A stretch of DNA of 64,000 bases from Saltatorellus ferox. GTDB taxonomy: Bacteria > Planctomycetota > UBA1135 > GCA-002686595. Below the pieces are notes generated by a model, which saw only the letters and a list, made by a program, of their open reading frames with translations, had not been told where the DNA came from and did no database searches. Positions within the stretch are counted from its first letter, which is position 1. The number at the start of each line of letters is the position of its first letter. The DNA lies in NCBI GenBank assembly GCA_007751475.1, contig CP036434.1, positions 4,593,524 through 4,657,523 of the forward strand, read 5' to 3'. Below, piece after piece: positions 25,701 through 35,294 of the stretch. A program made the translations under genes and the position numbers.

Positions 25701-28160
25701 TCAGTCCGGCCCGACGACGATGTCGCCGAGGTCGCGGATCTCATGCTCGACCAGCGGGCTGCTGCTCGCGACCTCGTGCTTCGGAAGTCCCTCGGCCAGC
25801 ACGCTGAGCTCGAAGGCCGTGGCCGAAAGATAGTCGATCTGGAACGTGCCGTCCGCCGCGGTGCGGACCTCGAAGCTCCGTGGATCCGGGCCTCCAACGC
25901 TCACGTCGAGGGTCGCACGGACGCCCATTCCCTCCACGTCGACGACGCGGCCGAATGCGCCTGCTGAAGGGATCTGATCGTCAGAAATGACGTAGGTCTG
26001 CTCCTCGTTCGGAATCTCCATGGGGCCAAGCGTCAGAACCGGGCGAGCGTAGCCGCCTGGCGCGTTGATCCTGATCTGAAAGAGGTCACCGTAGTCCTGA
26101 AACAGGGCGAAGCTGCCGTCTGCCCGGGTCCGCGCGCCCGTTCCGACTGGCGACACCACGCCGTTCACTACCGGGTTCGTGGCCACGCCCCAGTGCGCCA
26201 GCGGCTCGCCCGACTCCGACAGCACGCGACCCCTCAGCTCCTTCCGTTCTGGCAGAACAGGATTCCACGTGGTGATCTGGCCAGAGGTGACCAGGACGTG
26301 ATGCCTGAGGATTCGGGTCCACCTGTCATCCTGTACCTGGAACTCGACACGCCCTGGCGTCACACCACGGAGTTCGAAGCGGCCGTCCTCGGCGCTCACG
26401 GTCTCCATGCGCGACAGCGCTCCGTGGATGCTCGGATGTACAGACACCGTCGCTCGGGGACAGGGTTCGCCAGACGCATCCAGAACCTGTCCCTTCACGG
26501 TGCCACCCGGGATCAGACGGATGGGGACTTCCAGGACGCCGCCATCCGTGATGAGCACGGTCTGCGCCCACAGCCCGCTGCCTGCGATCCGCGCTTGCAG
26601 CGGCACTTCGCCGATGCTGGCGTCCACGAACTCGAAGGCGCCGAACTCGTCGGTCCTCTCGATCCGCATGGGCGGGCTCCAGTAGGAGATCGGCTCCGTG
26701 CCTGTCGATTCGGGTCGTTCGAGACCACCGAGGGTCACCGTCGCGCCCGGTAGCGCGACGCCCGCCGCATCGGTCACCGTCCCTCGAACGGTCCCGCGAC
26801 GCGAGCCAACGATCAGGAGCAGGCGGCCGTTCTCGTCAAATGGCTGGCCGATTCCGGAGGCCGCCGAAGGCGACGGCGCACGGCCTGGCGCGGACGCTGA
26901 CAGGAACTGCGTACGCCCGATGTACTTCACCTCGAATTCGCCGCCTTCGTCCGCCAACGTCACGATCTGGCCATGATCGACTCCCCCCATGCCGGAGCCG
27001 ACCCAGATACGCGCTCGCGGAACGGCGGCTCCGGCCTCGTTGACGACGCGCCCTCGTACCACCGAAGCTGCGTCCACCTCGAAGGTCACCTCGGCCACGT
27101 CTCCGGCGATGACCTCCAGCGTCTCGGCAGCAAAGTCCCCGTGTGGATCCACGCGGTTCAGGTAGGCAACCCTCGGACCCGGGGAGAGCTGATCGAACTC
27201 GAGCAGCCCGTTCTGATCGGTCGAGCCACGCAGGGTTTGATCCCAGAAAGCGCCGCCATGGAATTCGACGAGGTCCAGTGCGACGCCCTTCGCAGGAAGC
27301 CCCGTCAGGGCCTCCACGACTCGAATGCGCACCGAGCCTTTCGCTGGGAGCACGGCGGCATCCTCCTCGACCGCTACGATCTCGGAGGTGGCCACGTGCG
27401 TGGCGATCTCTCGCTCTGCGGATGCGCCAGCAACCGGACCCGCGAGACTCTGCTCTTTGCCGTGCGCAGCCACCGCTACCAGCTCCGGCTCGAGCGCCTC
27501 CTGGATCGTGGCACTCGACCCGTCCCGCTGGAGCGCCCTGAGACCCAGGGGGACCAGACCGGCAACGATCACCAGGATCACGAAGAGCGCGAGATTCTTT
27601 TTCATGAGAGCGGCCGTGAAGAGAGAGAAAAGCCCGAAGGCGTGAGCACGATCGCGCGGCCCGGCCTCGTCATCGAGTGCCCGACGCAGCTTGCGGAGGC
27701 CCCGCGAGAGCCTCGACGACACGGCGTTCGCCGACTCGTTCAAGGTCTCCGCGATCTCGGCCGGCCCGAGTCCCGCGCCGAAACGAAGCGCGATCACCTC
27801 GCGCTCCTTCCTGGGAAGCTCCGCCACGGCCCGCCGAAGGCGGGCGTTCAGCTCGATCGACTCCAGCGCCAGGGACGGGTCCAGGTCATCGCGCTCCGCG
27901 CGCGCCACGAGCCTCTCGCGCGCTCTGCGGCGGGCGTTCGCCCGCTGGTCCATGCCGATCTGTCGGCGAAGCACCTTGCGCAGCCAGCCGCGGCCGGGTT
28001 CGCCTCCCTCGAACTGGAGCGCAGCGAGCAGCGTTTCCTGCACCGCGTCATCGGCCGCCTGCGCGTGATAGCCGAGGCCGGAGGCCACGCCGTGTAGCCA
28101 GCCCGTCTCGGCCAGCAGCGTCTCCAGGTCGGCGGAGTGGAAGCGAAAGGAGCCTGACAT
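25701..28160 (-). CDS. ECF sigma factor fused to membrane segment and carboxypeptidase-regulatory-like repeats
   Basis: 819 residues. The ATG at 28160 is chosen because of an upstream aaggggg ribosome-binding site and because the sigma domain starts directly. Sigma region 2-like helix at about 10-75 (AADDAVQETLLAALQFEG), linker, and region 4 HTH (LPRKEREVIALRFGAGLGPA, EIAETLNESANAVSSRLSRG) to about 165. One membrane segment follows (NLALFVILVIVAGLVPLGL, about 185-203), then a long extracytoplasmic part made of about six CarboxypepD_reg-like repeats (GRVVNEAGAAVPRARIWVG, GTVTDAAGVALPGATVTLGG). The layout suggests a sensor and sigma factor in one chain, with the sigma part in the cytoplasm and the repeats outside. 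How the sigma part would be released is not visible. Confidence 0.8.
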   Translation of the reverse strand: MSGSFRFHSADLETLLAETGWLHGVASGLGYHAQAADDAVQETLLAALQFEGGEPGRGWLRKVLRRQIGMDQRANARRRARERLVARAERDDLDPSLALESIELNARLRRAVAELPRKEREVIALRFGAGLGPAEIAETLNESANAVSSRLSRGLRKLRRALDDEAGPRDRAHAFGLFSLFTAALMKKNLALFVILVIVAGLVPLGLRALQRDGSSATIQEALEPELVAVAAHGKEQSLAGPVAGASAEREIATHVATSEIVAVEEDAAVLPAKGSVRIRVVEALTGLPAKGVALDLVEFHGGAFWDQTLRGSTDQNGLLEFDQLSPGPRVAYLNRVDPHGDFAAETLEVIAGDVAEVTFEVDAASVVRGRVVNEAGAAVPRARIWVGSGMGGVDHGQIVTLADEGGEFEVKYIGRTQFLSASAPGRAPSPSAASGIGQPFDENGRLLLIVGSRRGTVRGTVTDAAGVALPGATVTLGGLERPESTGTEPISYWSPPMRIERTDEFGAFEFVDASIGEVPLQARIAGSGLWAQTVLITDGGVLEVPIRLIPGGTVKGQVLDASGEPCPRATVSVHPSIHGALSRMETVSAEDGRFELRGVTPGRVEFQVQDDRWTRILRHHVLVTSGQITTWNPVLPERKELRGRVLSESGEPLAHWGVATNPVVNGVVSPVGTGARTRADGSFALFQDYGDLFQIRINAPGGYARPVLTLGPMEIPNEEQTYVISDDQIPSAGAFGRVVDVEGMGVRATLDVSVGGPDPRSFEVRTAADGTFQIDYLSATAFELSVLAEGLPKHEVASSSPLVEHEIRDLGDIVVGPD

Positions 28161-28643
28161 CGCCCCCTTGATGCCACGGCCGCCGATGTCTTGCAGGCAA
28201 TCTCGCAGAAGTTCCCAGGGACCAGTCTCGGGCGACAGACTGGATGGGGTTCGGTCAGCCTGCAGCCGCGCGGCGGAAGGACCTTGTCGGCGACCTGCAA
28301 CGCTCGGAAGAGTCTCCATGGAACGAACAAACGACAGCGTGACTGGCTCCGCGCCGCCGAGTCAGGGAAGAGCGCTGCGCGGGGTCTCTACAGCTGGACT
28401 TGATGGAAAGGCCAGCATCCGGCTCGGGTTGCCTGACACCCAGCGTGATGACGGGCTCGAAGCCTGGACAGAGAGCTGACCATACAGCATTTTGACAGAA
28501 ACGGTGAAGCGAACATCGAGGCTGACACGACCAGGCATCTTCATGCCGTTCGGGTTCCGAGCGTACAAGGAGTGAGGTCTAACAGCTCCACACCTGGCTG
28601 ATCAGGCGCAGCAGCGAAGCGGCCGTTCAGAGGAGGTGGCGTC
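28161..28643. other. Upstream region of the ECF fusion
   Basis: No clear gene. Near 28190 it contains gatgtcttgcaggc and ctcgcagaagttccc, also present (in part rearranged) at 15105-15145. Promoter and leader of the ECF gene are expected here. The remainder has no recognisable repeat. Confidence 0.35.
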
Positions 28644-28758
28644 TCAGTCGCGGTCAGGATTATCGAGGTCGAAGACCTCCTTCGCCCAGAAGGTGATGGC
28701 ACCTCGGCTCGCCTCGAAATCACCGACCCGTACGCCCACGTCACCCAGCTGGCGGTCG
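28644..28758 (-). pseudogene. C-terminal stub of a disrupted gene
   Basis: The minus-strand frame reads VDRQLGDVGVRVGDFEASRG then AITFWAKEVFDLDNPDRD and stops at 28644-28646. The coding character is good, but the 5' part is missing because the IS91-E end starts at 28759. The upstream portion was not found beyond the other end of IS91-E. Family not recognised. Confidence 0.45.
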
Positions 28759-30734
28759 ACGGATAGGAACTCCAAGCGGTGTGTCGACACGCCAGTCACC
28801 GTATCCTGGAGCCCGATTCACCGCTACCCCCATCCTCACCGGCCACGCGGGAGCGCCCGGGCAGCCATCGGGCTCTTCGCTGAGCCGAACTCGCCCGATT
28901 TCGCCCCCTCCGACGAGCACCACCGGTTCACTTCACCACGACCTGCAGCCAGCACCCTTCCCAAGGCGCGGGCTGTTGTTGTTTCATCGAGCACGATCGC
29001 CCGCGCGCCGCTCTTCCGCAGCTTTCTACTTCCCGAAGTCCAGCCGCCCCTGCCGAGGCGGCATCGGTATTCGGACCTCGGGCTCTGCCGGTGGGGAACG
29101 GCTCGGCCCTGGCGATGACGGGTCTCCCCCACCGGGCGAATCGGATGACCTCCTCGCTGCCGCTCTCACCCCCTCCAGCACCTTCCGCGCTGTCTCCGGA
29201 TCTGTGATCACGGAGATCATGTGCCTGCGCCCGCGGCAGCGCGGGCGCTTGAGAACATCTTCCGAAAACACCCGCTTCAGAAGATCTGGCCAGCGGATGT
29301 ACCTCTGGTCCTTCGACGGCTCCCCCGCACTCTTCGAGCCGTCTTCATCGGCGACGTCCACATCCTTCGGCTCCTTCCGAACCACGGGACGCGGCACCAC
29401 CAGATCACGCAATGATGAGGCCGGGGCCAGCACTCCCTGATACGTCAGCTGATGCTCGCGCGGATGCGGCGCGAGCGCCGCCAGTCGAGCCATGAACTGG
29501 TACGGCGTCATGACGAAGCCTTTGGTCCCATCACGCCAGGCCTTGCGCAGCAGCCACGAGACCATCCCATCGGGACGGACATCGAAGCGTTCCAGACTGA
29601 TGGCGGGCCTCGTCACATAGCGGCAGAGCTTCTCCAGCTGCGCCCGCTGCCCCTTCCGGATCAGCGTCGCCGCATGCAACGAGAACCCGTCAGCGTTCAC
29701 CACCAGTGGAGGCGGCACGTACTGACTCCCCCAACCCGACGACTGGAACGCAAGGCCGAGATCAGGGTCGATGAGGCGCTTCAGCGGGCGGCCTGCGGCC
29801 TCTCCCAACGGAATCAGCGACTTCACCGATGCCGCTTTCAGGCCTGGGAAGAACGAACCTTCACGCGCATCCCCGAAGTCGAGCAGCGGTGACTCATCCG
29901 CGCCCCCGTCCGCGTACTCCCAAGGGGGTTCGTCCCCTTTGCGTAGGGCCAGACCGAGTGCGATCGGGTCGAGGGAGTAGCGCTTCAGCACCCGACGGAT
30001 GCGCTCGATCGCGTCGCCGTGCACACGCTCGACCTCCGCCGACGTCAGAGGATCTGCGGGCAGAAAGACGGGAGACTCGAAAGCGCTGCGCGTGACGTAC
30101 ACACCGTCCAGGTAGAGGGAGTGGAAGTGAACATTTAATCCCAACGAAGATTCAAAACGCTGCGTCGAATTCACGGCGCCAACGTCGAGCCGGACCGGGG
30201 ATTCAGGAATGGAATGTGCGGCTTCCTCTGGGTCAACCTCTGCGTCGCCTTGCACTTGTTGCTGCTGACGATCCAGCGTCACTTGTCCGCGGCGTTTGTA
30301 GGACGCAGAGACCGCGCGAATGTGTGCCCGCGTGACCTCTCGGCAGAGCTCCGCGTTCATCGCCATCGCCAGGCGTAGCGGCCTGGGGACCGTGAGTACC
30401 CACTGGCGCACATCGACATCGGGGAAGACCCTGTCGACGAGGTGCGCGGCCGTCTGCGCCATCTGGCGCCCGCCGCAGGAGGAACAGAACGTTCGACCCT
30501 TACAGGAGAACGGCACCACCGTGTCCGTTGCGCAGGAGGGGCAACGAAGGCGGCTGAAGCCGAACGCTGGATCGCCGCATTCGAGTAGAGCCTCGAATTC
30601 CTGGATGACGTACTGCGGCAGGGAACGACCGCCGTGCTCGTCCTCGAACTCCGCGAGGAAACCAGGAAGGTGGGCCCGGACGAAATTCTGGAGCGGAGAG
30701 CGGCCCCCCGTGCCCCTGAAGATGTCCGGTGGAT
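28759..30734 (-). mobile_element. IS91-like copy E, the most complete
   Basis: 1976 bp from the nick-type end (flank GTCG) to the point at 30734 where it stops matching copy H. It contains the 3' noncoding region (28759-29025) with an imperfect form of the cagccagcaccc hairpin, and the only transposase frame without nonsense or frameshift across the shared region. Copies E and H break at the same base (after tccggtggat), so this is a candidate for the 5' (terIS) end. Confidence 0.85.
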
Positions 30735-30735
30735 G
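29026..30735 (-). CDS. IS91-family HUH transposase (copy E)
   Basis: About 570 residues in an open frame that continues past the element edge to 31206. It performs rolling-circle-type transposition through a 5'-phosphotyrosine bond. N-terminal zinc finger (ECGDPAFGFSRLRCPSCATD, FSCKGRTFCSSCGGRQMAQT), the DVDVRQWVLTVPRPLRLAMA block, HUH motif LNVHFHSLYLDGVY, and tyrosine in LEKLCRYVTRPAISLE. Only one tyrosine is in this block, as in ISCR-type enzymes and unlike IS91 proper, which has two. The C-terminal DVLKRPRCRGRRHMISVI has lost the first Cys of the C-x2-C seen in copies C, D and F (SCPRC). No ATG or GTG lies just inside the element edge, so the real start is unclear. Confidence 0.8.
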   Translation of the reverse strand, partial: HPPDIFRGTGGRSPLQNFVRAHLPGFLAEFEDEHGGRSLPQYVIQEFEALLECGDPAFGFSRLRCPSCATDTVVPFSCKGRTFCSSCGGRQMAQTAAHLVDRVFPDVDVRQWVLTVPRPLRLAMAMNAELCREVTRAHIRAVSASYKRRGQVTLDRQQQQVQGDAEVDPEEAAHSIPESPVRLDVGAVNSTQRFESSLGLNVHFHSLYLDGVYVTRSAFESPVFLPADPLTSAEVERVHGDAIERIRRVLKRYSLDPIALGLALRKGDEPPWEYADGGADESPLLDFGDAREGSFFPGLKAASVKSLIPLGEAAGRPLKRLIDPDLGLAFQSSGWGSQYVPPPLVVNADGFSLHAATLIRKGQRAQLEKLCRYVTRPAISLERFDVRPDGMVSWLLRKAWRDGTKGFVMTPYQFMARLAALAPHPREHQLTYQGVLAPASSLRDLVVPRPVVRKEPKDVDVADEDGSKSAGEPSKDQRYIRWPDLLKRVFSEDVLKRPRCRGRRHMISVITDPETARKVLEGVRAAARRSSDSPGGGDPSSPGPSRSPPAEPEVRIPMPPRQGRLDFGK

Positions 30736-31175
30736 AAGGTGACGCGAACGCCGGCAATGCAGGCCGGTCTCGCGCAGAAGCGGTTCAACTTCCGGGACAT
30801 CTTCACGGCGCGCTACGCCGCGGCCCGCTTTGCCATTGTCCGATTCCGGACGGTGGCGTATCACGAGGAACCTGAGAGGGTCAGATGCGCCGCGTAGCAA
30901 CAACGGATGAAGGGAGCACCGGATGGGGCCCTGGATGACCTGCCAATCTTCATGCAACAACGCCAGTACGAGGCGCCCACGGGCCGGAGGCCGCAGGTGC
31001 GCGCAACGTGCTGAATCGGGTGCGAGCGCACGGCTGGCCGAGGTCGAGTAGCGTGCCTCGGTGACCCCGGTGGGAGTGGGGCACTCGCATCGTCCCCCTC
31101 CGCTCCATGCAAGAATACGCCATCTACCCCCAAATCTACTTGAGCCCGAGATCCACAGAGGCGAGATTGCGCTCC
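30735..31175. other. Region between IS91-E and the reverse transcriptase
   Basis: The first 160 bp are GC-rich and could be a gene remnant (plus frame KVTRTPAMQAGLAQKRFNFR). The final 80 bp turn AT-richer and lead into the reverse transcriptase gene, whose promoter should lie here. No known element end was found. Confidence 0.3.
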
Positions 31176-32771
31176 ATGCCCTCCAAGAAAGAATGGAAAC
31201 TACCAAAGGCTAGCTACCTCTGGGCCATCAAGCATTTGCAGCTAGAGGGGGATGGCGATCTTTTCCCTCGACCGTTCGAATTGGATGCCATATACGGGCA
31301 ACGATCCGCGCTCGTTAGCCAACTGGCAGACCTCTCGGTCCCAAACTATGCGTGGCGCGGAGGCCGACGGTTAATCGTGCCGAAGCGCGGGCTTGGCAGT
31401 CGAGCAGCAACGCAGCTCGACCCTCTTGATTCTGTCATCATCTCTGCGCTTCTCCATAAGTACGGCCGAAGAATCGAAGAGGCGCGTGTGCCTCGGAGCA
31501 GTTTCGTTGTGTACTCAAATAGATTCGTACGTGAGTCAAATGGATTCATGTACGCTCAAGATCGCCCATGGCAGAGGTTCTGGCGGGACTCCACGAAGTG
31601 CGTTCGAGATGATGCGTTCACTCATATCGCTCGAGTGGACATCGCAGACTTCTACAACCAGATATACCACCACTCCGTTGAAAATCGACTCCTCGACGCT
31701 GGCCTCCCGCTTCCTATCATTCGAACGTTCGTCCGCTTCTTGGGTAGTCTAACCGGCAAAGTATCAAGGGGGGTGGCGGTGGGGCCACACGCCACACATC
31801 TACTCGCAGAGCTAAGCTTGGATCCCGTCGATCGTAGCTTGATCGCAAAGGGCGTTCGATTTCGCCGATTTGCAGACGACTACCACCTATACGCGCGCTC
31901 ATATAGCGAGGCGCATACACTAATACTGACGCTGGCCGACGCACTTGACAGGCATCAGCGGCTGGCTCTTCAGGGACAGAAGAGCAGAATCGACACAGCA
32001 GAGGTCTTTGCTGCGGATGCTTCGATCCTAGAGAAGGAGCAGGAGACGCCGACTGTTGAGACTGTGCTACGCAGGGTTCAGAGAGCGCATTCGGAGTCAC
32101 GTGCAGCGCTCATACTATCGTCCGAAGAGGAGGCCGCAGTGCAGGCCATTAGTGAGGAGCAAACTACGACTCTTCTAGTTGATGCTGCAACGTCAGATCC
32201 GCCCGAGCTAACTAGGGCAGCTTGGATACTCCGGGCCTTAGGCCAGGTTCGATCATCGGCAGCGCTTCCATTCGTCTTCGAAAGCCTGGATCAAATCTAT
32301 CCGATACTCGCGGACGTCGTTAGGTATGTTCAAACGCTAGCGCGTTCGGGTGTGTACCCCCCCGAATCGAGCGTCGATGGCGCGGTGGCGCTTCTCGACA
32401 CGGACTTCGGGAAGTACCTAAGCTACGTGCAGCTATCGCTCATTGCCCTTGTGGCTGGAAACCCTGCTGCCGCAGACAGGAGCATGCTGGCGGGACGGTA
32501 TGAGACCTTGAGCACCGCTGGGAAACGTGAGGTCATATTGCTGGCTGGCGGTACTACTATTGGATGTTGGCTTACCGAACTTAAGAGCGATTTCGGGTCG
32601 ATGGATCCATGGATTCGACGGGCGTTTATTGCCTCATCCCCCTCCATGTCCGGTGATGAGGCGCGCTTTTGGAGTGACTCGGTGAAGGGCCACTTTGACG
32701 CCCTTGAGAACATTGTGGCAAGCGAAGCGTTCGGAACGTCTTTACATGGCCGCCTACGCTTGACGTCATGA
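31176..32771 (+). CDS. Abi/UG-type reverse transcriptase, probable phage-defence gene
   Basis: 531 residues from the ATG at 31176 (an ATG at 31107 would add 23). The start PSKKEWKLPKASYLWAIKHL and GDGDLFPRPFELDAIYG fit a family of stand-alone bacterial reverse transcriptases. RT motif A RVDIADFYNQIYHH (D at about 155), motif B SRGVAVGPHATHLLAELSLD, motif C FRRFADDYHLY (DD at about 234-235), motif D ALQGQKSRID. The C-terminal 230 residues are helical and HEAT-like (RAAWILRALGQVRSSAALPF). No maturase, Cas1 or msr/msd-type feature is seen, which argues for the Abi or unknown-group RTs implicated in phage defence. The gene is visibly AT-richer than its neighbours, consistent with transfer. The exact subgroup is undecided. 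Confidence 0.8.
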   Translation: MPSKKEWKLPKASYLWAIKHLQLEGDGDLFPRPFELDAIYGQRSALVSQLADLSVPNYAWRGGRRLIVPKRGLGSRAATQLDPLDSVIISALLHKYGRRIEEARVPRSSFVVYSNRFVRESNGFMYAQDRPWQRFWRDSTKCVRDDAFTHIARVDIADFYNQIYHHSVENRLLDAGLPLPIIRTFVRFLGSLTGKVSRGVAVGPHATHLLAELSLDPVDRSLIAKGVRFRRFADDYHLYARSYSEAHTLILTLADALDRHQRLALQGQKSRIDTAEVFAADASILEKEQETPTVETVLRRVQRAHSESRAALILSSEEEAAVQAISEEQTTTLLVDAATSDPPELTRAAWILRALGQVRSSAALPFVFESLDQIYPILADVVRYVQTLARSGVYPPESSVDGAVALLDTDFGKYLSYVQLSLIALVAGNPAAADRSMLAGRYETLSTAGKREVILLAGGTTIGCWLTELKSDFGSMDPWIRRAFIASSPSMSGDEARFWSDSVKGHFDALENIVASEAFGTSLHGRLRLTS

Positions 32772-33259
32772 GGCGGACACGCGCCCGAAGATGTCCTTGG
32801 GCTGATCTCGACGACCGAGGCAGCCGGACGTCGCGAGGCTCACCCCCTGTTCTTCCCCCGCGTGCTGAGCGACGGCGCTTCAATGCTCCTTGATCTGCAC
32901 CGTGGTCGCTTAGCTGGACATCGAGGATCCGCGATGCGATCAACACGTCGGGAGCGTCAACCGGATCATGCTTGTTAGGTTGAGAGATCGGAGAGCCCCA
33001 ACAAAATTTGGGATCCTCGGGCTGCCTCTGCAGGCTCGTCAAGCCAGCGATTCGGGGCTGACGGCCTCCTTGAGCCGCCTCCGGGGAGCATCTTTGCTCA
33101 ACCCAGGAGGGAAGTGGCTCCCCGAGTGGGCTGGAGTTGCGAACGCTTTGAGAGAGCGGGGAATAGGAGCTCGCAATTGCAGCTGCGAGCGTTGGGCCGG
33201 CACGATGCCGTCGGCCGATCAATGGGACAGTACGGCCTCACCTGCGTCGAGTGTCAGAC
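32772..33259. other. Region downstream of the reverse transcriptase
   Basis: Nearly 490 bp without a credible gene. The minus strand has a protein-like run around 32930-33080 (LQRQPEDPKFCWG, ISQPNKHDPVDAPDVL) that may be decayed coding sequence. No tRNA, no repeat and no array. If the reverse transcriptase uses a noncoding RNA, this or 31000-31170 would be the places to look. Confidence 0.3.
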
Positions 33260-33736
33260 TCAGTTCTCGAGCTTCGCGATACTGGCATCAAGGCTCTTCC
33301 AAAACGCCCGTAGGTGCCGGTTCGACGGAATCACGGCTGCCTCTCGATGCGCAGCGGTAAGCACTGCGCTTGCAAAGGATGCTACCGCAGACCTAAACTC
33401 GTTCCGATCGAATAGCTGCGGCTTCTCCAACCCAGGCAGCCGCAGTTCAATACCCCACTCCGTCCGGCGCCACTGGATGACGAAGGTGGTCTCCGTGTCG
33501 GCCATCAACCTCCAGGACGAATCCAGCCGTTCACACTCAGCCACACCAAGGAGTTCGAGCAAGAAATGCACAATCGGCACCCCTTCCAGAGCGACAGACC
33601 CGTCGCACGCAAGCGTCACCGTGACATTTCCCGTGAGATAAAGTACGACCTCATCCACTGCATCCTTGCCACGCAGGCGCTCTTCCATGAGCCCAGAAAG
33701 TGAAACGCTGTCGTCATATATGCTGAAACAAATCAT
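33260..33736 (-). CDS. Putative immunity protein
   Basis: 158 residues from the ATG at 33736, 10 bp after the stop of a toxin-like C-terminal fragment. Acidic, with alternating hydrophobic strands (DEVVLYLTGNVTVTLACDGS, TTFVIQWRRTEWGIELRLPG) and a C-terminal helix (RSAVASFASAVLTAAHREA). Small, acidic, AT-rich genes immediately downstream of a polymorphic-toxin tail are usually immunity genes. No named family recognised, so the role is inferred from context. Confidence 0.5.
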   Translation of the reverse strand: MICFSIYDDSVSLSGLMEERLRGKDAVDEVVLYLTGNVTVTLACDGSVALEGVPIVHFLLELLGVAECERLDSSWRLMADTETTFVIQWRRTEWGIELRLPGLEKPQLFDRNEFRSAVASFASAVLTAAHREAAVIPSNRHLRAFWKSLDASIAKLEN

Positions 33737-33746
33737 AGATGTAATA

Positions 33747-33909
33747 CTAGAACGGGGCAGCGGTGGTGACCACCCCATTCCGTACTAGCACAAAGATTTG
33801 AATTGTCGCCTTTCCGACTTGGTCAGTTCCAATATTCACTGGATTGCCAAACTTGTCTCGGAACTGATAGATCACCTCGTAGGCGCCGCTCTTCGTTCGA
33901 GTAAAACTG
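33747..33909 (-). pseudogene. C-terminal tail of a polymorphic-toxin-like protein, cut by IS91-F
   Basis: About 54 codons remain (SFTRTKSGAYEVIYQFRDKF, VGKATIQIFVLVRNGVVTTA, then APF and stop). The last strands, with the form I-x-V-L-V-x-N-G-x-V-x-T-x-x-P, resemble the ends of EndoU-like/BECR-fold RNase toxins. The 5' part, including any delivery domain, is gone: the IS91-F end begins at 33910. It is AT-richer than the chromosome average, as is the adjacent immunity candidate. The toxin assignment is a pattern judgement. Confidence 0.4.
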
Positions 33910-35294
33910 ACGGATAGGAACTCCAAGCGGTGTGTCGACACGCCAGTCACCGTATCCTGGAGCCCGATTCACCGCTACCCCCATCCTCACCGGCCACGCG
34001 GGAGCGCCCGGGCAGCCATCGGGCTCTTCGCTGAGCCGAACTCGCCTGATTTCGCCCCCTCCGACGAGCACCACCGGTTCACTTCACCACGACCTGCAGC
34101 CAGCACCCTTCCCAAGGCGCGGGCTGTTGTTGTTTCATCGAGCACGATCGCCCGCGCGCCGCTCTTCCGCAGCTTTCTACTTCCCGAAGTCCAGCCGCCC
34201 CTGCCGAGGCGGCATCGGTATTCGGACCTCGGGCTCTGCCGGTGGGGAACGGCTCGGCCCTGGCGAGGACAGGTCTCCCCCACCCAGCGAATCGGATGAC
34301 CTCCTCGCCGCCGCTCTCACCCCCTCCAGCACCTTCCGCGCTGTCTCCGGATCTGTGATCACGGAGATCATGTGCCTGCGCCCGCGGCAGCGCGGGCAGC
34401 TGAGAACATCTTCCGAAAACACCCGCTTCAGAAGATCTGCCCAGCGGATGTACCTCTGGTCCTTCGACGGCTCCCCCGCACTCTTCGAGCCGTCTTCATC
34501 GGCGACGTCCACATCCTTCGGCTCCTTCCGAACCACGGGACGCGGCACCACCAGATCACGCAACGATGAGGCCGGGGCCAGCACTCCCTGATACGTCAGC
34601 TGATGCTCGCGCGGATGCGGCGCGAGCGCCGCCAGTCGAGCCATGAACTGGTACGGCGTCATGACGAAGCCCTTGGTCCCATCACGCCAGGCCTTGCGTA
34701 GCAGCCACGAGACCATCCCATCGGGACGCACCTCGAAGCGTTCCAGACTGATGGCGGGTTTGCCTGGGTAGCGGCAGAGCTTCTCCAGCTGCGCCCGCTG
34801 CCCCTTCCGGATCAGCGTCGCCGCATGCAACGAGAACCCGTCAGCGTTCACCACCAGTGGAGGCGGCACGTACTGACTCCCCCAACCCGACGACTGGAAC
34901 GCAAGGCCGAGATCAGGGTCGATGAGGCGCTTCAGCGGGCGGCCTGCGGCCTCTCCCAACGGAATCAGCGACTTCACCGATGCCGCTTTCAGGCCTGGGA
35001 AGAACGAACCTTCACGCGCATCCCCGAAGTCGAGCAGCGGTGACTCATCCGCGCCCCCGTCCGCGTACTCCCAAGGGGGTTCGTCCCCTTTGCGTAGGGC
35101 CAGACCGAGTGCGATTGGGTCGAGGGAGAAGCGCTTCAGCACGCGACGGATGCGCGCGATCGCGTCGCCGTGCACACGCTCGACCTCCGCCGACGTGAGA
35201 GGATCTGCGGGCAGAAAGACGGGAGACTCGAAAGCGCTGCGCGTGACGTACACACCGTCCAGGTAGAGGGAGTGGAAGTGAACATTTTATCCCA
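33910..35294 (-). mobile_element. IS91-like copy F, 5'-truncated, head-to-head with G
   Basis: The nick-type end at 33910 has flank GTCA. The transposase frame is open from its stop at 34177 back to about 35253 (YVTRSAFESPVFLPADPLTS). It breaks at atccca (35289-35294), where inverted copy G begins. It carries a local change of the tyrosine block to LCRYPGKPAISLERFEV where other copies have LCRYVTRPAISLERFDV; the tyrosine itself is kept. Confidence 0.9.

Noticed and set aside
30736..31206. The open frame of the copy E transposase continues for about 157 codons beyond the element edge.
   Set aside because: The extension is not shared with copy H, reads as low-complexity GC-rich translation and has no domain pattern. 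It is probably accidental.
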